Source: Streptomyces filipinensis (GTDB lineage: Bacteria; Actinomycetota; Actinomycetes; Streptomycetales; Streptomycetaceae). Taken from it: a stretch of 64,000 bases of DNA. The notes under the pieces are model-generated. The model was not told the DNA's origin. It did no database searches and saw only the letters and a program-made list of their open reading frames with translations. Both the position numbers and the translations under genes were made by a program. The number at the start of each line of letters is the position of its first letter. Within the stretch, counting starts at the first letter, position 1. Location of the stretch: NCBI RefSeq assembly GCF_014649495.1, contig NZ_BMTD01000011.1:186001-250000 (forward strand), written 5' to 3'. This document shows, in pieces, positions 8,134 to 16,169 of the stretch.

Positions 8134-9353
8134 CCCTCCCCGGACTCGACCGCGCGGACGGCGCGGCCCTGCTCGACGGCGTACGGCGCCGGCTCGCGGA
8201 AAGCGGTGCCGAACCCACCCCCGCGCGCGTCGCGCAGGCCCTGCGCGAACAGGGCCGGGTGCTCGGCGACGCCGAGGTCCTCGGCGCGGCCCGGCAGCTG
8301 AGGTCCGAACTCGTCGGCAGCGGGCCGCTGGAGCCGCTGCTCGCCGACCCGGACGTCACCGACGTCCTCGTGTCCGCTCCGGACCGGGTGTGGGTGGACC
8401 GCGGTGGAGGACTGGAGCTGACCGCGGTGACCTTCCCCGACGCCGCGGCCGTACGACGCCTCGCGCAGCGGCTGGCCGCCGTGGCCGGACGCCGGCTGGA
8501 CGACGCCCGGCCGTGGGCGGACGCCCGGCTGCCCGACGGGACCCGGTTGCACGCGGTGCTGCCGCCGGTCGCCGTCGGCTGCACCTGCCTGGCCCTCAGG
8601 GTCGTACGGCCCCGGGCGTTCACGCTGGAGGAACTGGTCGAGGCGGGCACCGTGCCTCCCGGCGGCGAGGGGGTCCTGCGGGCGCTGCTGGGGGCCCGGC
8701 TGTCCTTCCTCGTCAGCGGCGGCACCGGAAGCGGCAAGACCACCCTGCTCAGCGCCCTGCTGGGCCTGGTCGGCGCGGGCGAGCGGATCGTGCTCGCCGA
8801 GGACTCGGCCGAGCTGCGACCGGACCATCCGCATGTCGTCCGGCTGGAGACCCGGCCTGCCAACCAGGAGGGCGCCGGTCTGGTCACCCTGGAGGACCTC
8901 GTCCGGCAGGCGCTGCGGATGCGGCCCGACCGGCTGGTCGTCGGAGAGGTCCGCGGACCCGAGGTGGTGCATCTGCTGGCGGCTCTCAACACAGGGCATG
9001 AGGGCGGCGCCTGCACGATCCACGCCAACGCCGCCGCGGATGTGCCCGCCCGCCTGGAAGCGCTGGCCACGGCCGCGGGACTCGACCGGGCCGCGCTGCA
9101 CAGCCAGTTGGCGGCCGCGCTCTCCGTGGTCCTGCACCTCGCACGGGACCGGTCCGGGCGGCGCCGGATCGCCGAGGTGCACGTGCTGGAGCGGGACGCC
9201 ACGGGGCTGGTCCGCACGGTGCCGGCGCTGCGGTGGGGGCGGCGGGCCTTCGTACGGGAGCGCGGCTGGGAGCGGCTGGAGCGACTCCTGCACGTCCGAG
9301 CGGACGTGGAATCCGGTGGGACGAGCGAGAGGGGAGAGCGAAGTGATCGGTGA
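8130..9353 (+). CDS. tadA: TadA/CpaF-family secretion ATPase
   Basis: A 407-residue type II/IV secretion ATPase powering Tad-type assembly. Walker A is GTGSGKT at residues 198-204. It is followed by the Asp box ERIVLAEDSAELRP, Walker-B region RMRPDRLVVGEVRG and the His box NTGHEGGACTIHANAA. The N-terminal domain (about 1-110) carries the GPLEPLLADPDVTDVLV signature of CpaF proteins. The ATG at 8130 overlaps the ssd stop by four bases, so the two are translationally coupled. The 3' end overlaps the tadB start by 11 bp. Confidence 0.92.
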   Translation: MTLPGLDRADGAALLDGVRRRLAESGAEPTPARVAQALREQGRVLGDAEVLGAARQLRSELVGSGPLEPLLADPDVTDVLVSAPDRVWVDRGGGLELTAVTFPDAAAVRRLAQRLAAVAGRRLDDARPWADARLPDGTRLHAVLPPVAVGCTCLALRVVRPRAFTLEELVEAGTVPPGGEGVLRALLGARLSFLVSGGTGSGKTTLLSALLGLVGAGERIVLAEDSAELRPDHPHVVRLETRPANQEGAGLVTLEDLVRQALRMRPDRLVVGEVRGPEVVHLLAALNTGHEGGACTIHANAAADVPARLEALATAAGLDRAALHSQLAAALSVVLHLARDRSGRRRIAEVHVLERDATGLVRTVPALRWGRRAFVRERGWERLERLLHVRADVESGGTSERGERSDR

Positions 9354-10206
9354 GACGTCCATGGGGGCCGCGCTGGTCTGTCTCGGCGCGCTGGCCTGGC
9401 TGCTGGGCGGGCGGCACCACGGGATCCGGCGGGCGCGGCTGCTGCTCGCGGGCGGCGGGGAGGTGCCGCCCGGCCCGCCCGCCTGGGACCAGACCCTCGG
9501 GGAACTGCGCCGGTTGCGTGACCGGCTGGGCGCCGAGTGGTGGACGCTCGCGGCCGGCCTGCTGCTCGGACTGCTGGGGGCCTCGCTGATTCCGGTCGTC
9601 GCGGGGGCGGCCGGGGTCCCGGTGCTGCGCCGGGCACGGCTGGCCCGTCAGGCCCGGCGCGGCCGGGAGCTCCGGGCGGACGCGGTGATCGCCCTGTGCG
9701 GTGCCTTCGCCGGAGAGGTGCGCGCCGGACGGCAGCCCGGCGAGGCGCTGCTGCGGGCGGCGCGGGACTCCGGGGGGCTCGGCGAGGCGCAGGCGGCCGT
9801 GGTGGCGGCGGCACGGTTCGGCGGGGACGTGTCCGGCGCGCTCGCCGCGGCGGCCCGGCAGCCGGGTGCCGAGGGCCTGCTCGGGCTGGCCGCGTGCTGG
9901 CGGGTGGCCGTGGACCAGGGTGCCGGACTCGCGGCCGGCCTGGACCGGCTGGACGCGGCCCTGCGCGCCGAGCGCGACCAACGCGCCGACCTCCACGCGC
10001 AGTTGGCGGGCGCCCGGGCGACCACCGTGCTGCTGGCCGCACTGCCCGCTCTCGGCCTGCTCCTCGGCTCGGCCATGGGGGCGGAGCCCCTCCACGTCCT
10101 CCTCCACACCGGCGCCGGCCTCGGCTGCCTGGCGATCGGATCGGCGTTCGAGGCAGCCGGGCTGTGGTGGGCCGTGCGGATCGTGCGGGGAGCGGGGGCG
10201 CTGTGA
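9343..10206 (+). CDS. tadB: TadB-like inner-membrane platform protein (GspF domain)
   Basis: A 287-residue membrane protein. It has hydrophobic segments near residues 5-20, 65-88, 225-245 and 255-280, and a cytoplasmic middle with helices typical of the GspF/T2SSF platform domain (AGEVRAGRQPGEALLRAA). The GTG at 9343 is preferred because GGGAGAGCGAA lies directly upstream and the overlap with tadA implies coupling. It should partner the next gene product to form the platform on which TadA acts. It is one member of a TadB/TadC-type pair. Confidence 0.85.
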   Translation: MIGETSMGAALVCLGALAWLLGGRHHGIRRARLLLAGGGEVPPGPPAWDQTLGELRRLRDRLGAEWWTLAAGLLLGLLGASLIPVVAGAAGVPVLRRARLARQARRGRELRADAVIALCGAFAGEVRAGRQPGEALLRAARDSGGLGEAQAAVVAAARFGGDVSGALAAAARQPGAEGLLGLAACWRVAVDQGAGLAAGLDRLDAALRAERDQRADLHAQLAGARATTVLLAALPALGLLLGSAMGAEPLHVLLHTGAGLGCLAIGSAFEAAGLWWAVRIVRGAGAL

Positions 10207-10243
10207 ACGGGCAGCGATGTGTGTCCTCGGGGGAGGGGGCGGT

Positions 10244-11023
10244 GTGAGCGGGGAAGTTGTCCACAGGCTGGGGATGGTGGAGGTCGCGGCCCTGGTCCTC
10301 GGCTGGGTGGTTCGACGGCTGGATCTGGCCCGGCGGCGGCACCGGGCGCGGCGGCAGGTGGCCGAACTGCTCGGCCGTGAAGTGCCGCTCAGCGGACGGC
10401 GGTTCATGCCGGGAGCCGCGGTACGGCAGTGGCTGCCGCCGGCCGGGGCCGTATGCGGGGCGTGGGTTCTGGTCGGCGGTGCGGCCGGGGTCGTGCTGGG
10501 GCTGGGGGCCGGCGTCGCGCTGTGGCGGTGGCGTGGCCGCCAGTTGGCAGCCGGTCGGGCGGAGCCGGTCGACACCGTCGCGGCCGCGCGCCAACTCCCG
10601 CTCGCCGCCGACCTGCTGGCCGCCTGCATCGCGGCCGGTGCCGGCCCGGTGGTGGCCGCCCAGGCGGTGGGGGAGGCGCTCGGCGGACCCGTCGGTCAGG
10701 CGCTGGCACGGGGCGCCGCGGAGGTACGGCTCGGCGGTGAACCGACAAACGCCTGGCGGTGGTTGGTCGATCTGCCCGATGCCGCGGCCCTGGCGCGGTT
10801 GCTGCAGCGGGCCGACGAGTCCGGGCTCCCGGCGGCCGGTCCGGCCGCCCGCCTCGCCTCCGACGCACGCGCGCAGTGTGCCCGCGCCGCGACGGCCCGG
10901 GCCCGGCGCGCGGCCGTACTGATCTCCGCGCCGGTGGGCCTGTGCTTCCTGCCCGCCTTCATCGCGGTCGGCGTGCTGCCCGTCGTCATCGGACTGGCGG
11001 GCGGGGTGGGGGGAGGCAGATGA
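10244..11023 (+). CDS. tadC: TadC-like inner-membrane platform protein (GspF domain)
   Basis: A 259-residue protein of the same platform family. It has hydrophobic segments around 15-30, 65-95 and 225-255, and a cytoplasmic stretch with LPLAADLLAACIAAGAGPVVAAQAVGEAL. The GTG at 10244 follows GAGGGGGCGGT; an in-frame ATG at 10217 has no comparable ribosome-binding site. The 37-bp gap from tadB and lack of terminator place it in the same operon. Confidence 0.82.
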   Translation: MSGEVVHRLGMVEVAALVLGWVVRRLDLARRRHRARRQVAELLGREVPLSGRRFMPGAAVRQWLPPAGAVCGAWVLVGGAAGVVLGLGAGVALWRWRGRQLAAGRAEPVDTVAAARQLPLAADLLAACIAAGAGPVVAAQAVGEALGGPVGQALARGAAEVRLGGEPTNAWRWLVDLPDAAALARLLQRADESGLPAAGPAARLASDARAQCARAATARARRAAVLISAPVGLCFLPAFIAVGVLPVVIGLAGGVGGGR

Positions 11024-11093
11024 GACGCACGGGGACGAACGAGCCGGAGTAGGCGCGCAGACCATAAAAAGCCTGAATCTCATGGGGGTTGGA

Positions 11094-11294
11094 ATGAACA
11101 AGAAGATCAAGGAAGCGGCGGTACGGCTGCGGGGGAAGTGCCGCGCGGACGCAGGCATGGTGACGTCCGAGTACGCGATGGGGATCATCGCGGCGGTCGG
11201 GTTCGCCTTGCTGCTCTACGAGGTCGTCACCAGCGGCCAGGTCCGCGCGGAGCTGCAGGACATCGTGAAGAAGGCCCTCAGTGCGCGGATGTGA
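11094..11294 (+). CDS. DUF4244 Flp-pilin-like small protein
   Basis: A 66-residue protein with one hydrophobic helix. The sequence ADAGMVTSEYAMGIIAAVGFALLLYEVV has the class-IVb pilin arrangement: a Gly before the presumed cleavage point, then Glu at +5, then the hydrophobic helix. It is therefore the probable major pilin or pseudopilin of this cluster. The ATG at 11094 is preferred over the one at 11082 because the sequence GGGGTTGGA lies just before it. Its last codons overlap the TadE start by 14 bp. Confidence 0.85.
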   Translation: MNKKIKEAAVRLRGKCRADAGMVTSEYAMGIIAAVGFALLLYEVVTSGQVRAELQDIVKKALSARM

Positions 11295-11655
11295 GCGAGG
11301 CGCGGACCGGGGGTTCGTGACCGCGGAGGCGGCCGTGGTGCTCTGCGTACTGGTGGCGTTCACCATGGCGCTGGTCTGGGGGCTGCTCGTGGTGGCCGCG
11401 CAGATCCAGTGCGTGGACGCCGCCCGCGTGGGGGCCCGGGCCGCCGCCCGTCAGGATCCGGCGGACGCGGTGGTCTCGGTGACCCGGCAGGCGGCGCCGC
11501 GGGGAGCACGGGTGATGGTCGGGCGCGAGGGGGACCAGATCCGGGTGACGGTGGTGGCCAGGCCGCCGGTGCTGAGCGGGCTGCCGTTCGAGGTGCGGGA
11601 GGAGGCCGTCGCACCCGCCGAGGACGGCGCGGAGACCGGGGAGGCGGGGCCATGA
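11281..11655 (+). CDS. TadE-like minor pilin
   Basis: A 124-residue protein starting with GTG inside the end of the previous gene, indicating coupled translation. Residues 11-40 (GFVTAEAAVVLCVLVAFTMALVWGLLVVAAQ) form the TadE pilin-like helix with Glu at +5 after Gly. The remainder is an extracytoplasmic beta-rich part. Its final codons (EAGP) lie inside a 23-bp tandem repeat that continues downstream. Confidence 0.82.
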   Translation: MRGCERGADRGFVTAEAAVVLCVLVAFTMALVWGLLVVAAQIQCVDAARVGARAAARQDPADAVVSVTRQAAPRGARVMVGREGDQIRVTVVARPPVLSGLPFEVREEAVAPAEDGAETGEAGP

Positions 11656-11803
11656 GGAGAAGCGAGGCGGGGCCTTGAGGCGGAGTGAGGCGGTCGACAC
11701 AGGGCGAAAGGAGGCGGGGCCTTGGGGCGGAGTGAGGCGGGGGCTTTGAGGCGGAGAGAGGCGGCCGGCGCGGGGCAGAGAGGTGGCCGTCGTGGGGCGA
11801 AGG
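11641..11803 (+). repeat. About seven tandem ~23-bp units between tadE and tadG-like gene
   Basis: Units beginning GAGGCGG (or GAGGTGG) start at 11641, 11664, 11687, 11711, 11734, 11758 and 11780, giving spacings of 23, 23, 24, 23, 24 and 22 bp. The best pair, 11664-11693 and 11711-11740, differs by one base in 30. Several units carry ATG or TTG followed by GAGGCGGAG, resembling the real start of the next gene (ATG at 11815). Confidence 0.75.
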
Positions 11804-11814
11804 GGAGGGAGGTC

Positions 11815-12468
11815 ATGAGGCGGAGCGCGGTGGGGAGAGGCGAGGTGCCGGACCGGCGGAACTCCGACCGGGGGTCCGCGACCGTGTGGAGCCTGGGGGC
11901 GATCGCCGTGCTGTGCGCGGTGTTCGGGGCCGTGCTCGCGCTCGGGCAGGCCGTCGTGGTCCGGCACCGGGCGGCCGGCGGCGCGGATCTGGCGGCGCTC
12001 GCGGCAGCGGCCCACTGGTCCGAGGGCGGCGCGGCGGCCTGCGAGCGTGCCGGGCGGGTGGCTGCGGCGGAGGGGGTCCGGCTGGTGCGGTGTGCGATCG
12101 TCGGTGAGATCTCGGACGTGACGGCGGCCGCGGGAAGAGGGCCGTTCGCGGCGGAGGTCAGGGCCAGAGCGGGCCCCGCGGAACCGGCGCCGGACCTCCT
12201 CAGCGGCGAGGCGACCGCCCCGGAGCGGTCTCGCCCAGGCCCTCCGGGGCCTGCGCACCCTCCGGGCTCTCCTGGCCCTCTGGAGGCCGGTGCCCTACCC
12301 GACCTCCCCGGGACACCGGACCTTCCTGGTGCCTCTGGGACACGGGCCTCCCAGGGCCCTCGGGGCACACGGATTCGTCATGGCGCACGGGCCTCTCCTG
12401 GCCTTCAGGAGACTCCCCGCCGTCCCGGTCCGCCTTCTCGTCCGGTGCTCCCCGCAGGAGCACCGTGA
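11815..12468 (+). CDS. TadG/TadE-like pilus-assembly protein with Pro/Gly-rich tail
   Basis: A 217-residue protein. The short N-terminus ends in RGSATVWSLGAIAVLCAVFGAVLAL, a pilin-like hydrophobic helix, followed by ADLAALAAAAHWSEGGAAAC, typical of the actinobacterial secreted TadE/G-like family. That family usually ends after about 120-150 residues. Here a Pro/Gly/Arg-rich tail of about 90 residues continues and overlaps the end of the opposite helicase gene by 269 bp. The ATG at 11815 has an excellent ribosome-binding site (GGGAGGGAGG); the open frame extends upstream to a TTG at 11722 in the repeats. The tail may result from loss of an earlier stop. Confidence 0.65.
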   Translation: MRRSAVGRGEVPDRRNSDRGSATVWSLGAIAVLCAVFGAVLALGQAVVVRHRAAGGADLAALAAAAHWSEGGAAACERAGRVAAAEGVRLVRCAIVGEISDVTAAAGRGPFAAEVRARAGPAEPAPDLLSGEATAPERSRPGPPGPAHPPGSPGPLEAGALPDLPGTPDLPGASGTRASQGPRGTRIRHGARASPGLQETPRRPGPPSRPVLPAGAP

Positions 12469-14806
12469 GAAGCCGTACCGCCCCCCTCTTGTGCAACGGG
12501 TCATTGCCGTTGCCGCACTTGGGGGACTGGATGCAGGAGGGGCAGCCGGCCTCGCACTCGCAGGAGGCGATGGCCTCCCGGGTGGCGGTGAGCCAGGCGC
12601 GGGCGGTGTGGAAGGCGCGCTCGGCGAAGCCCGCGCCGCCGGGGTGGCCGTCGTAGACGAAGACCGTCGGCAGCAGGGTGTCCGGGTGCAGCGGGACCGA
12701 GACGCCGCCGATGTCCCAGCGGTCGCAGGTGGCGAACAGGGGCAGCATGCCGATCGAGGCGTGCTCGGCGGCGTGCAGGGAGCCGCCGAGGATCTCCGGG
12801 ATGATCCGGGCCTCGTCCAGCTGGTCCTCGGTGACCGTCCACCACACCGCGCGCGTGCGCAGCGTACGAGGAGGGAGGTCGAGTCTGGTCTCGCCCAGCA
12901 CTTCGCCGGTGATCAGGCGTCTGCGCAGGTAGGAGACCACCTGGTTGGTGACCTCGACCGAGCCGTAGCAGAGGCGGCCGGTGCCCCAGGGGATCTCGGT
13001 GTCCGTCTCCAGGATGGAGATCGCGGTGGTGTCGCGGGCGACCGTGGAGTACGGGGGGTCGGCCTGCTCGACGAGGGCGACGGAGTCCTCCAGGTCCAGG
13101 TGACGCACCAGGTAGGTGCGGCCCTGGTGCAGATGGACCGCGCCTTCGTGGACCGTGGAGTGCGCGGCGCCCGCGTCGACCGTGCCGAGCAGACGGCCCG
13201 TGCCCGCCTCGACGACCTGCACCGGACGGCCGCCGGCGCCGCGGATGTCGGTCAGGTCCGCGGCCCGCTCCCGGCGCGTCCAGTGCCAGGCCTTCGTCCG
13301 CCGGCGCAGCAGCTTCGCGGCCTCCAGCTGCGGCAGCACGTCCGTGCAGGCGGGGCCGAAGAGGTCCAGGTCCTCCTCGGTCAGCGGGAGTTCCGCGGCG
13401 GCGGCGCACAGGTGCGGGGCGAGGACGTAGGGGTTGTCGGGGTCGAGGACGGTCGATTCCACCGGTTGGTCGAACAGGGCCTCGGGGTGATGGACCAGGA
13501 AGGTGTCCAGCGGGTCGTCGCGGGCCACCAGCACCGCGAGCGCGCCCTGGCCGGAGCGGCCCGCGCGGCCCGCCTGCTGCCACAGGGACGCCCGCGTGCC
13601 CGGGTAGCCGGCGATCACCACCGCGTCCAGGCCGGAGACGTCCACGCCCAGCTCCAGGGCCGTCGTGGCGGCCAGCCCGAGGAGTTCGCCGGAGTGCAGG
13701 GCGCGTTCCAGGGCGCGGCGCTCCTCGGGGAGGTAGCCGCCGCGGTAGGCCGCGACACGCCGGACCAGGGAGCGGTCGACCTCCGCCAGCTTCTCCTGGG
13801 CGATCACCGAGATCAGCTCGGCGCCGCGCCGGGACCGTACGAAGGCGACCGAGCGCACGCCCTGCACGGTGAGGTCGGTCAGCAGGTCGGCGGTCTCCGC
13901 GGTGGCGGTACGCCGTACGGGGGCGCCCCTCTCGCCGTGCAGTTCGGTGAGCGGGGGCTCCCAGAGGGCGAAGACGAGCTCCCCGCGCGGGGAGGCGTCG
14001 TCGGCGACCTCGGTCACCGGCAGGCCGGTCAGCCGGCGGGCCGCGACGGCGGGCTCGGCGGCGGTCGCCGAGGCCAGCAGGAAGACGGGTGAGGCGCCGT
14101 AGCGGGCGCACAGGCGGCGCAGCCGCCGCAGCACCTGGGCGACGTGCGAGCCGAAGACGCCCCGGTAGGTGTGGCACTCGTCGATGACGACGTACCGGAG
14201 CGACTTCAGGAAGGAGGACCAGCGCGGGTGGGAAGGGAGTATCCCGCGGTGCAGCATGTCGGGGTTGGTGAGGACGTAGTTGGCGTACTGGCGGATCCAC
14301 TCGCGTTCCTCGATCGGGGTGTCGCCGTCGTACACGGCCGGGCGCACCGACGTGCCCAGAGGCTGTGAAAGTTCCTTCACCGATCGGCACTGATCCGCCG
14401 CGAGCGCCTTGGTGGGGGCCAGGTACAGGGCGGTCGCGCCCCGTCCGTTCGGGGCCTCGGAGCCGTCCAGGAGGGTGGACAGGACGGGCACGAGATACGC
14501 CAGGGACTTGCCGGACGCCGTGCCGGTGGCGACCACCACCGACTCGCCGTCCAGGGCGTGCTCGGCGGCCAGTGCCTGGTGCGCCCACGGGTGTTCGATG
14601 CCGCACGCCTGCACGGCCGCGATCACCTCGGAGCGAATCCGGTCAGGCCAGACGGCATGGCGGCCCGCGCGCGGGGGCAAGTGCTCCGTATGAGTGATGC
14701 GCGCAGACCGGCTCGGCCCGGAGGCGAGCCGGTCCAGGACCGTGCCCGGAGACGGGCGGGACACCGGGTCGGCCGGGGATCGATCGGATCGGTGATTCTT
14801 GGCCAT
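12200..14806 (-). CDS. DEAD/DEAH helicase of the MrfA/Hrq1 (YprA) type
   Basis: An 868-residue superfamily 2 helicase. It has VVVATGTASGKSLAYL (Walker A), VVIDECHTY (DECH box), FLLASATAAEP (motif III) and the C-terminal RecA-half motifs TTALELGVDVSGLDAV and QQAGRAGRSGQG. Cysteines 749, 751, 755, 758 and 764 form the DUF1998 cluster of Hrq1 and Bacillus MrfA, where it is needed for repair of mitomycin-type crosslinks. A charged low-complexity tail of about 70 residues follows and overlaps the tadG-like gene antisense. The ATG at 14806 is chosen; no strong ribosome-binding site is visible, and longer frames lack family similarity. Confidence 0.88.
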   Translation of the reverse strand: MAKNHRSDRSPADPVSRPSPGTVLDRLASGPSRSARITHTEHLPPRAGRHAVWPDRIRSEVIAAVQACGIEHPWAHQALAAEHALDGESVVVATGTASGKSLAYLVPVLSTLLDGSEAPNGRGATALYLAPTKALAADQCRSVKELSQPLGTSVRPAVYDGDTPIEEREWIRQYANYVLTNPDMLHRGILPSHPRWSSFLKSLRYVVIDECHTYRGVFGSHVAQVLRRLRRLCARYGASPVFLLASATAAEPAVAARRLTGLPVTEVADDASPRGELVFALWEPPLTELHGERGAPVRRTATAETADLLTDLTVQGVRSVAFVRSRRGAELISVIAQEKLAEVDRSLVRRVAAYRGGYLPEERRALERALHSGELLGLAATTALELGVDVSGLDAVVIAGYPGTRASLWQQAGRAGRSGQGALAVLVARDDPLDTFLVHHPEALFDQPVESTVLDPDNPYVLAPHLCAAAAELPLTEEDLDLFGPACTDVLPQLEAAKLLRRRTKAWHWTRRERAADLTDIRGAGGRPVQVVEAGTGRLLGTVDAGAAHSTVHEGAVHLHQGRTYLVRHLDLEDSVALVEQADPPYSTVARDTTAISILETDTEIPWGTGRLCYGSVEVTNQVVSYLRRRLITGEVLGETRLDLPPRTLRTRAVWWTVTEDQLDEARIIPEILGGSLHAAEHASIGMLPLFATCDRWDIGGVSVPLHPDTLLPTVFVYDGHPGGAGFAERAFHTARAWLTATREAIASCECEAGCPSCIQSPKCGNGNDPLHKRGAVRLLTVLLRGAPDEKADRDGGESPEGQERPVRHDESVCPEGPGRPVSQRHQEGPVSRGGRVGHRPPEGQESPEGAQAPEGLGETAPGRSPRR

Positions 14807-14968
14807 CGGCACCGAGTGTGTCACTGACGTGACGGACAATGGAGCCAAGGCGTCGTGCACGCCTGCCGGTAAGTGATTGAATGCCATCGCGGCTGGCGAT
14901 GCGTCCCGGGGGCCGCAAGCCGAGGTGCCCGAGGGGCGACCGCTCGATAGCAAGGTGCTGGAGGATCC

Positions 14969-15310
14969 GTGGACCTGTCCCTGTCGACCCGTACCGTCGG
15001 CGATCGTACGGTCGTCGAGGTCGGTGGCGAAATCGATGTATACACCGCGCCCAAGCTGCGCGAGCAGCTGGTCGAGCTGGTGAACGACGGGAATTTCCAC
15101 CTCGTCGTCGACATGGAGGGCGTGGACTTCCTCGACTCCACCGGGCTCGGCGTGCTGGTCGGCGGCTTGAAGCGAGTGCGTGCCCACGAGGGCTCGCTGC
15201 GCCTGGTCTGCAACCAGGAGCGCATTCTCAAGATCTTCCGTATCACCGGCCTCACCAAGGTGTTCCCGATCCACACCTCGGTCGAGGAAGCGGTGGCGGC
15301 CACCGACTGA
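14969..15310 (+). CDS. bldG: Anti-sigma factor antagonist BldG (STAS)
   Basis: A 113-residue single STAS domain. The phosphorylation motif is MEGVDFLDSTGLGVLVGG, with Ser near residue 57 as the expected phosphoacceptor. In Streptomyces, BldG releases sigma factors from anti-sigma partners and is needed for aerial growth and antibiotic production. The GTG start at 14969 is preceded by CTGGAGG. The ATP-binding partner gene follows 158 bp downstream on the same strand, the known bldG arrangement. Divergent from the helicase gene. Confidence 0.93.
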   Translation: MDLSLSTRTVGDRTVVEVGGEIDVYTAPKLREQLVELVNDGNFHLVVDMEGVDFLDSTGLGVLVGGLKRVRAHEGSLRLVCNQERILKIFRITGLTKVFPIHTSVEEAVAATD

Positions 15311-15468
15311 CCCTGGGTCCGTCACCGGCGCCGGGCTCCCGACGAGCCCGGCCGCCGGGCGGTCCCGTCCGGGCCGATGACGCGGTCCGGGTACAGAAGC
15401 ACACCAGGGGGTGCGGGCTCTCGGCGGCCCCGCCCCCGACCGCACGCCCGTAGTCACTAGGGGGATGC

Positions 15469-15897
15469 ATGGCCACCGTCGAACTCCGCTTCAGCGCGCT
15501 GCCCGAGCACGTCCGGACCGCCCGGCTGGTGGCGGCCGCGGTGGCGCGCAGGGCCGGAGTGGACGAGGCCGTCCTCGACGAGGTCCGTCTCGCCGTCGGC
15601 GAGGCCTGCTCCCGTGCCGTCGGGCTTCACCAGAACAGCGGTATCAGCGCACCCGTGAAGGTGGCGCTGATCGAGGAGGAGAAACAGTTCTCCATCGAGG
15701 TCGGCGACGAAGCACCGCACGCCACGCCGGGCGACACGCCCGGCGCGCAGGACGGTGACGCGGAGATCGAGGAGGACGAGATGGGCCTCGCGGTCATCAG
15801 CGGCCTCGTCGACGACGTGGAGGTCACCACCGGACATGACGGCGGCCTCATCCGTATGAGCTGGCCGACCACACCGCCGGCCGCGGCGCTTGTCTGA
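15469..15897 (+). CDS. Anti-sigma regulatory protein, HATPase_c (RsbW-like)
   Basis: A 142-residue GHKL ATP-binding protein. Residues about 37-52 (DEVRLAVGEACSRAVG) hold the N-box, and GLAVISGLVDDVEV is a compact G1-like region. It is the SCO3548-type protein encoded beside bldG and is expected to phosphorylate BldG or bind its sigma partner. An acidic stretch (GDAEIEEDEMGL) replaces part of the ATP-lid region. The ATG has a modest GGGG upstream. An intrinsic terminator closes the unit. Confidence 0.88.
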   Translation: MATVELRFSALPEHVRTARLVAAAVARRAGVDEAVLDEVRLAVGEACSRAVGLHQNSGISAPVKVALIEEEKQFSIEVGDEAPHATPGDTPGAQDGDAEIEEDEMGLAVISGLVDDVEVTTGHDGGLIRMSWPTTPPAAALV

Positions 15898-15917
15898 ACG
15901 CCGACGCAGCACTTCAC

Positions 15918-15951
15918 GAGGGCCCTGCCGAGCAGGGCCCTCCGTGTTTTT
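15918..15951 (+). terminator. Intrinsic terminator of bldG operon
   Basis: Stem 15918-15928 with 15932-15942 (11 bp perfect, 3-nt loop), followed by a T-rich run ending at 15951. It starts 21 bp after the anti-sigma gene stop. Confidence 0.88.
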
Positions 15952-16098
15952 CCGGCGGGACGCGGCACCCTCCAGAATTCGTGAAGGAATTCACGATCAT
16001 TGACAATGCCCTGGGGGCATTACTCCATTCGGGTGGTCTGGTGAGATCGCGATCATTTGCCGATGAGCCGGTGGAGGCTAATTCCGCTTACCGCGCTC

Positions 16099-16127
16099 TG
16101 TTGAGATCACTCCGGGGTACCTAGAAT
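16099..16127 (+). promoter_or_regulatory. Candidate hppA promoter
   Basis: A -10-like TAGAAT lies at 16122-16127. The upstream TGTTGA (16099-16104) gives a 17-bp spacer, or TTGAGA (16101-16106) a 15-bp one. Transcription would start about 35 bp before the hppA ATG, leaving a leader that ends in the strong ribosome-binding site AAGGAGG. Confidence 0.4.
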
Positions 16128-16169
16128 CCGTCCACATCTTGAGCTCAGCCCAAGCGTCAAGGAGGACGA

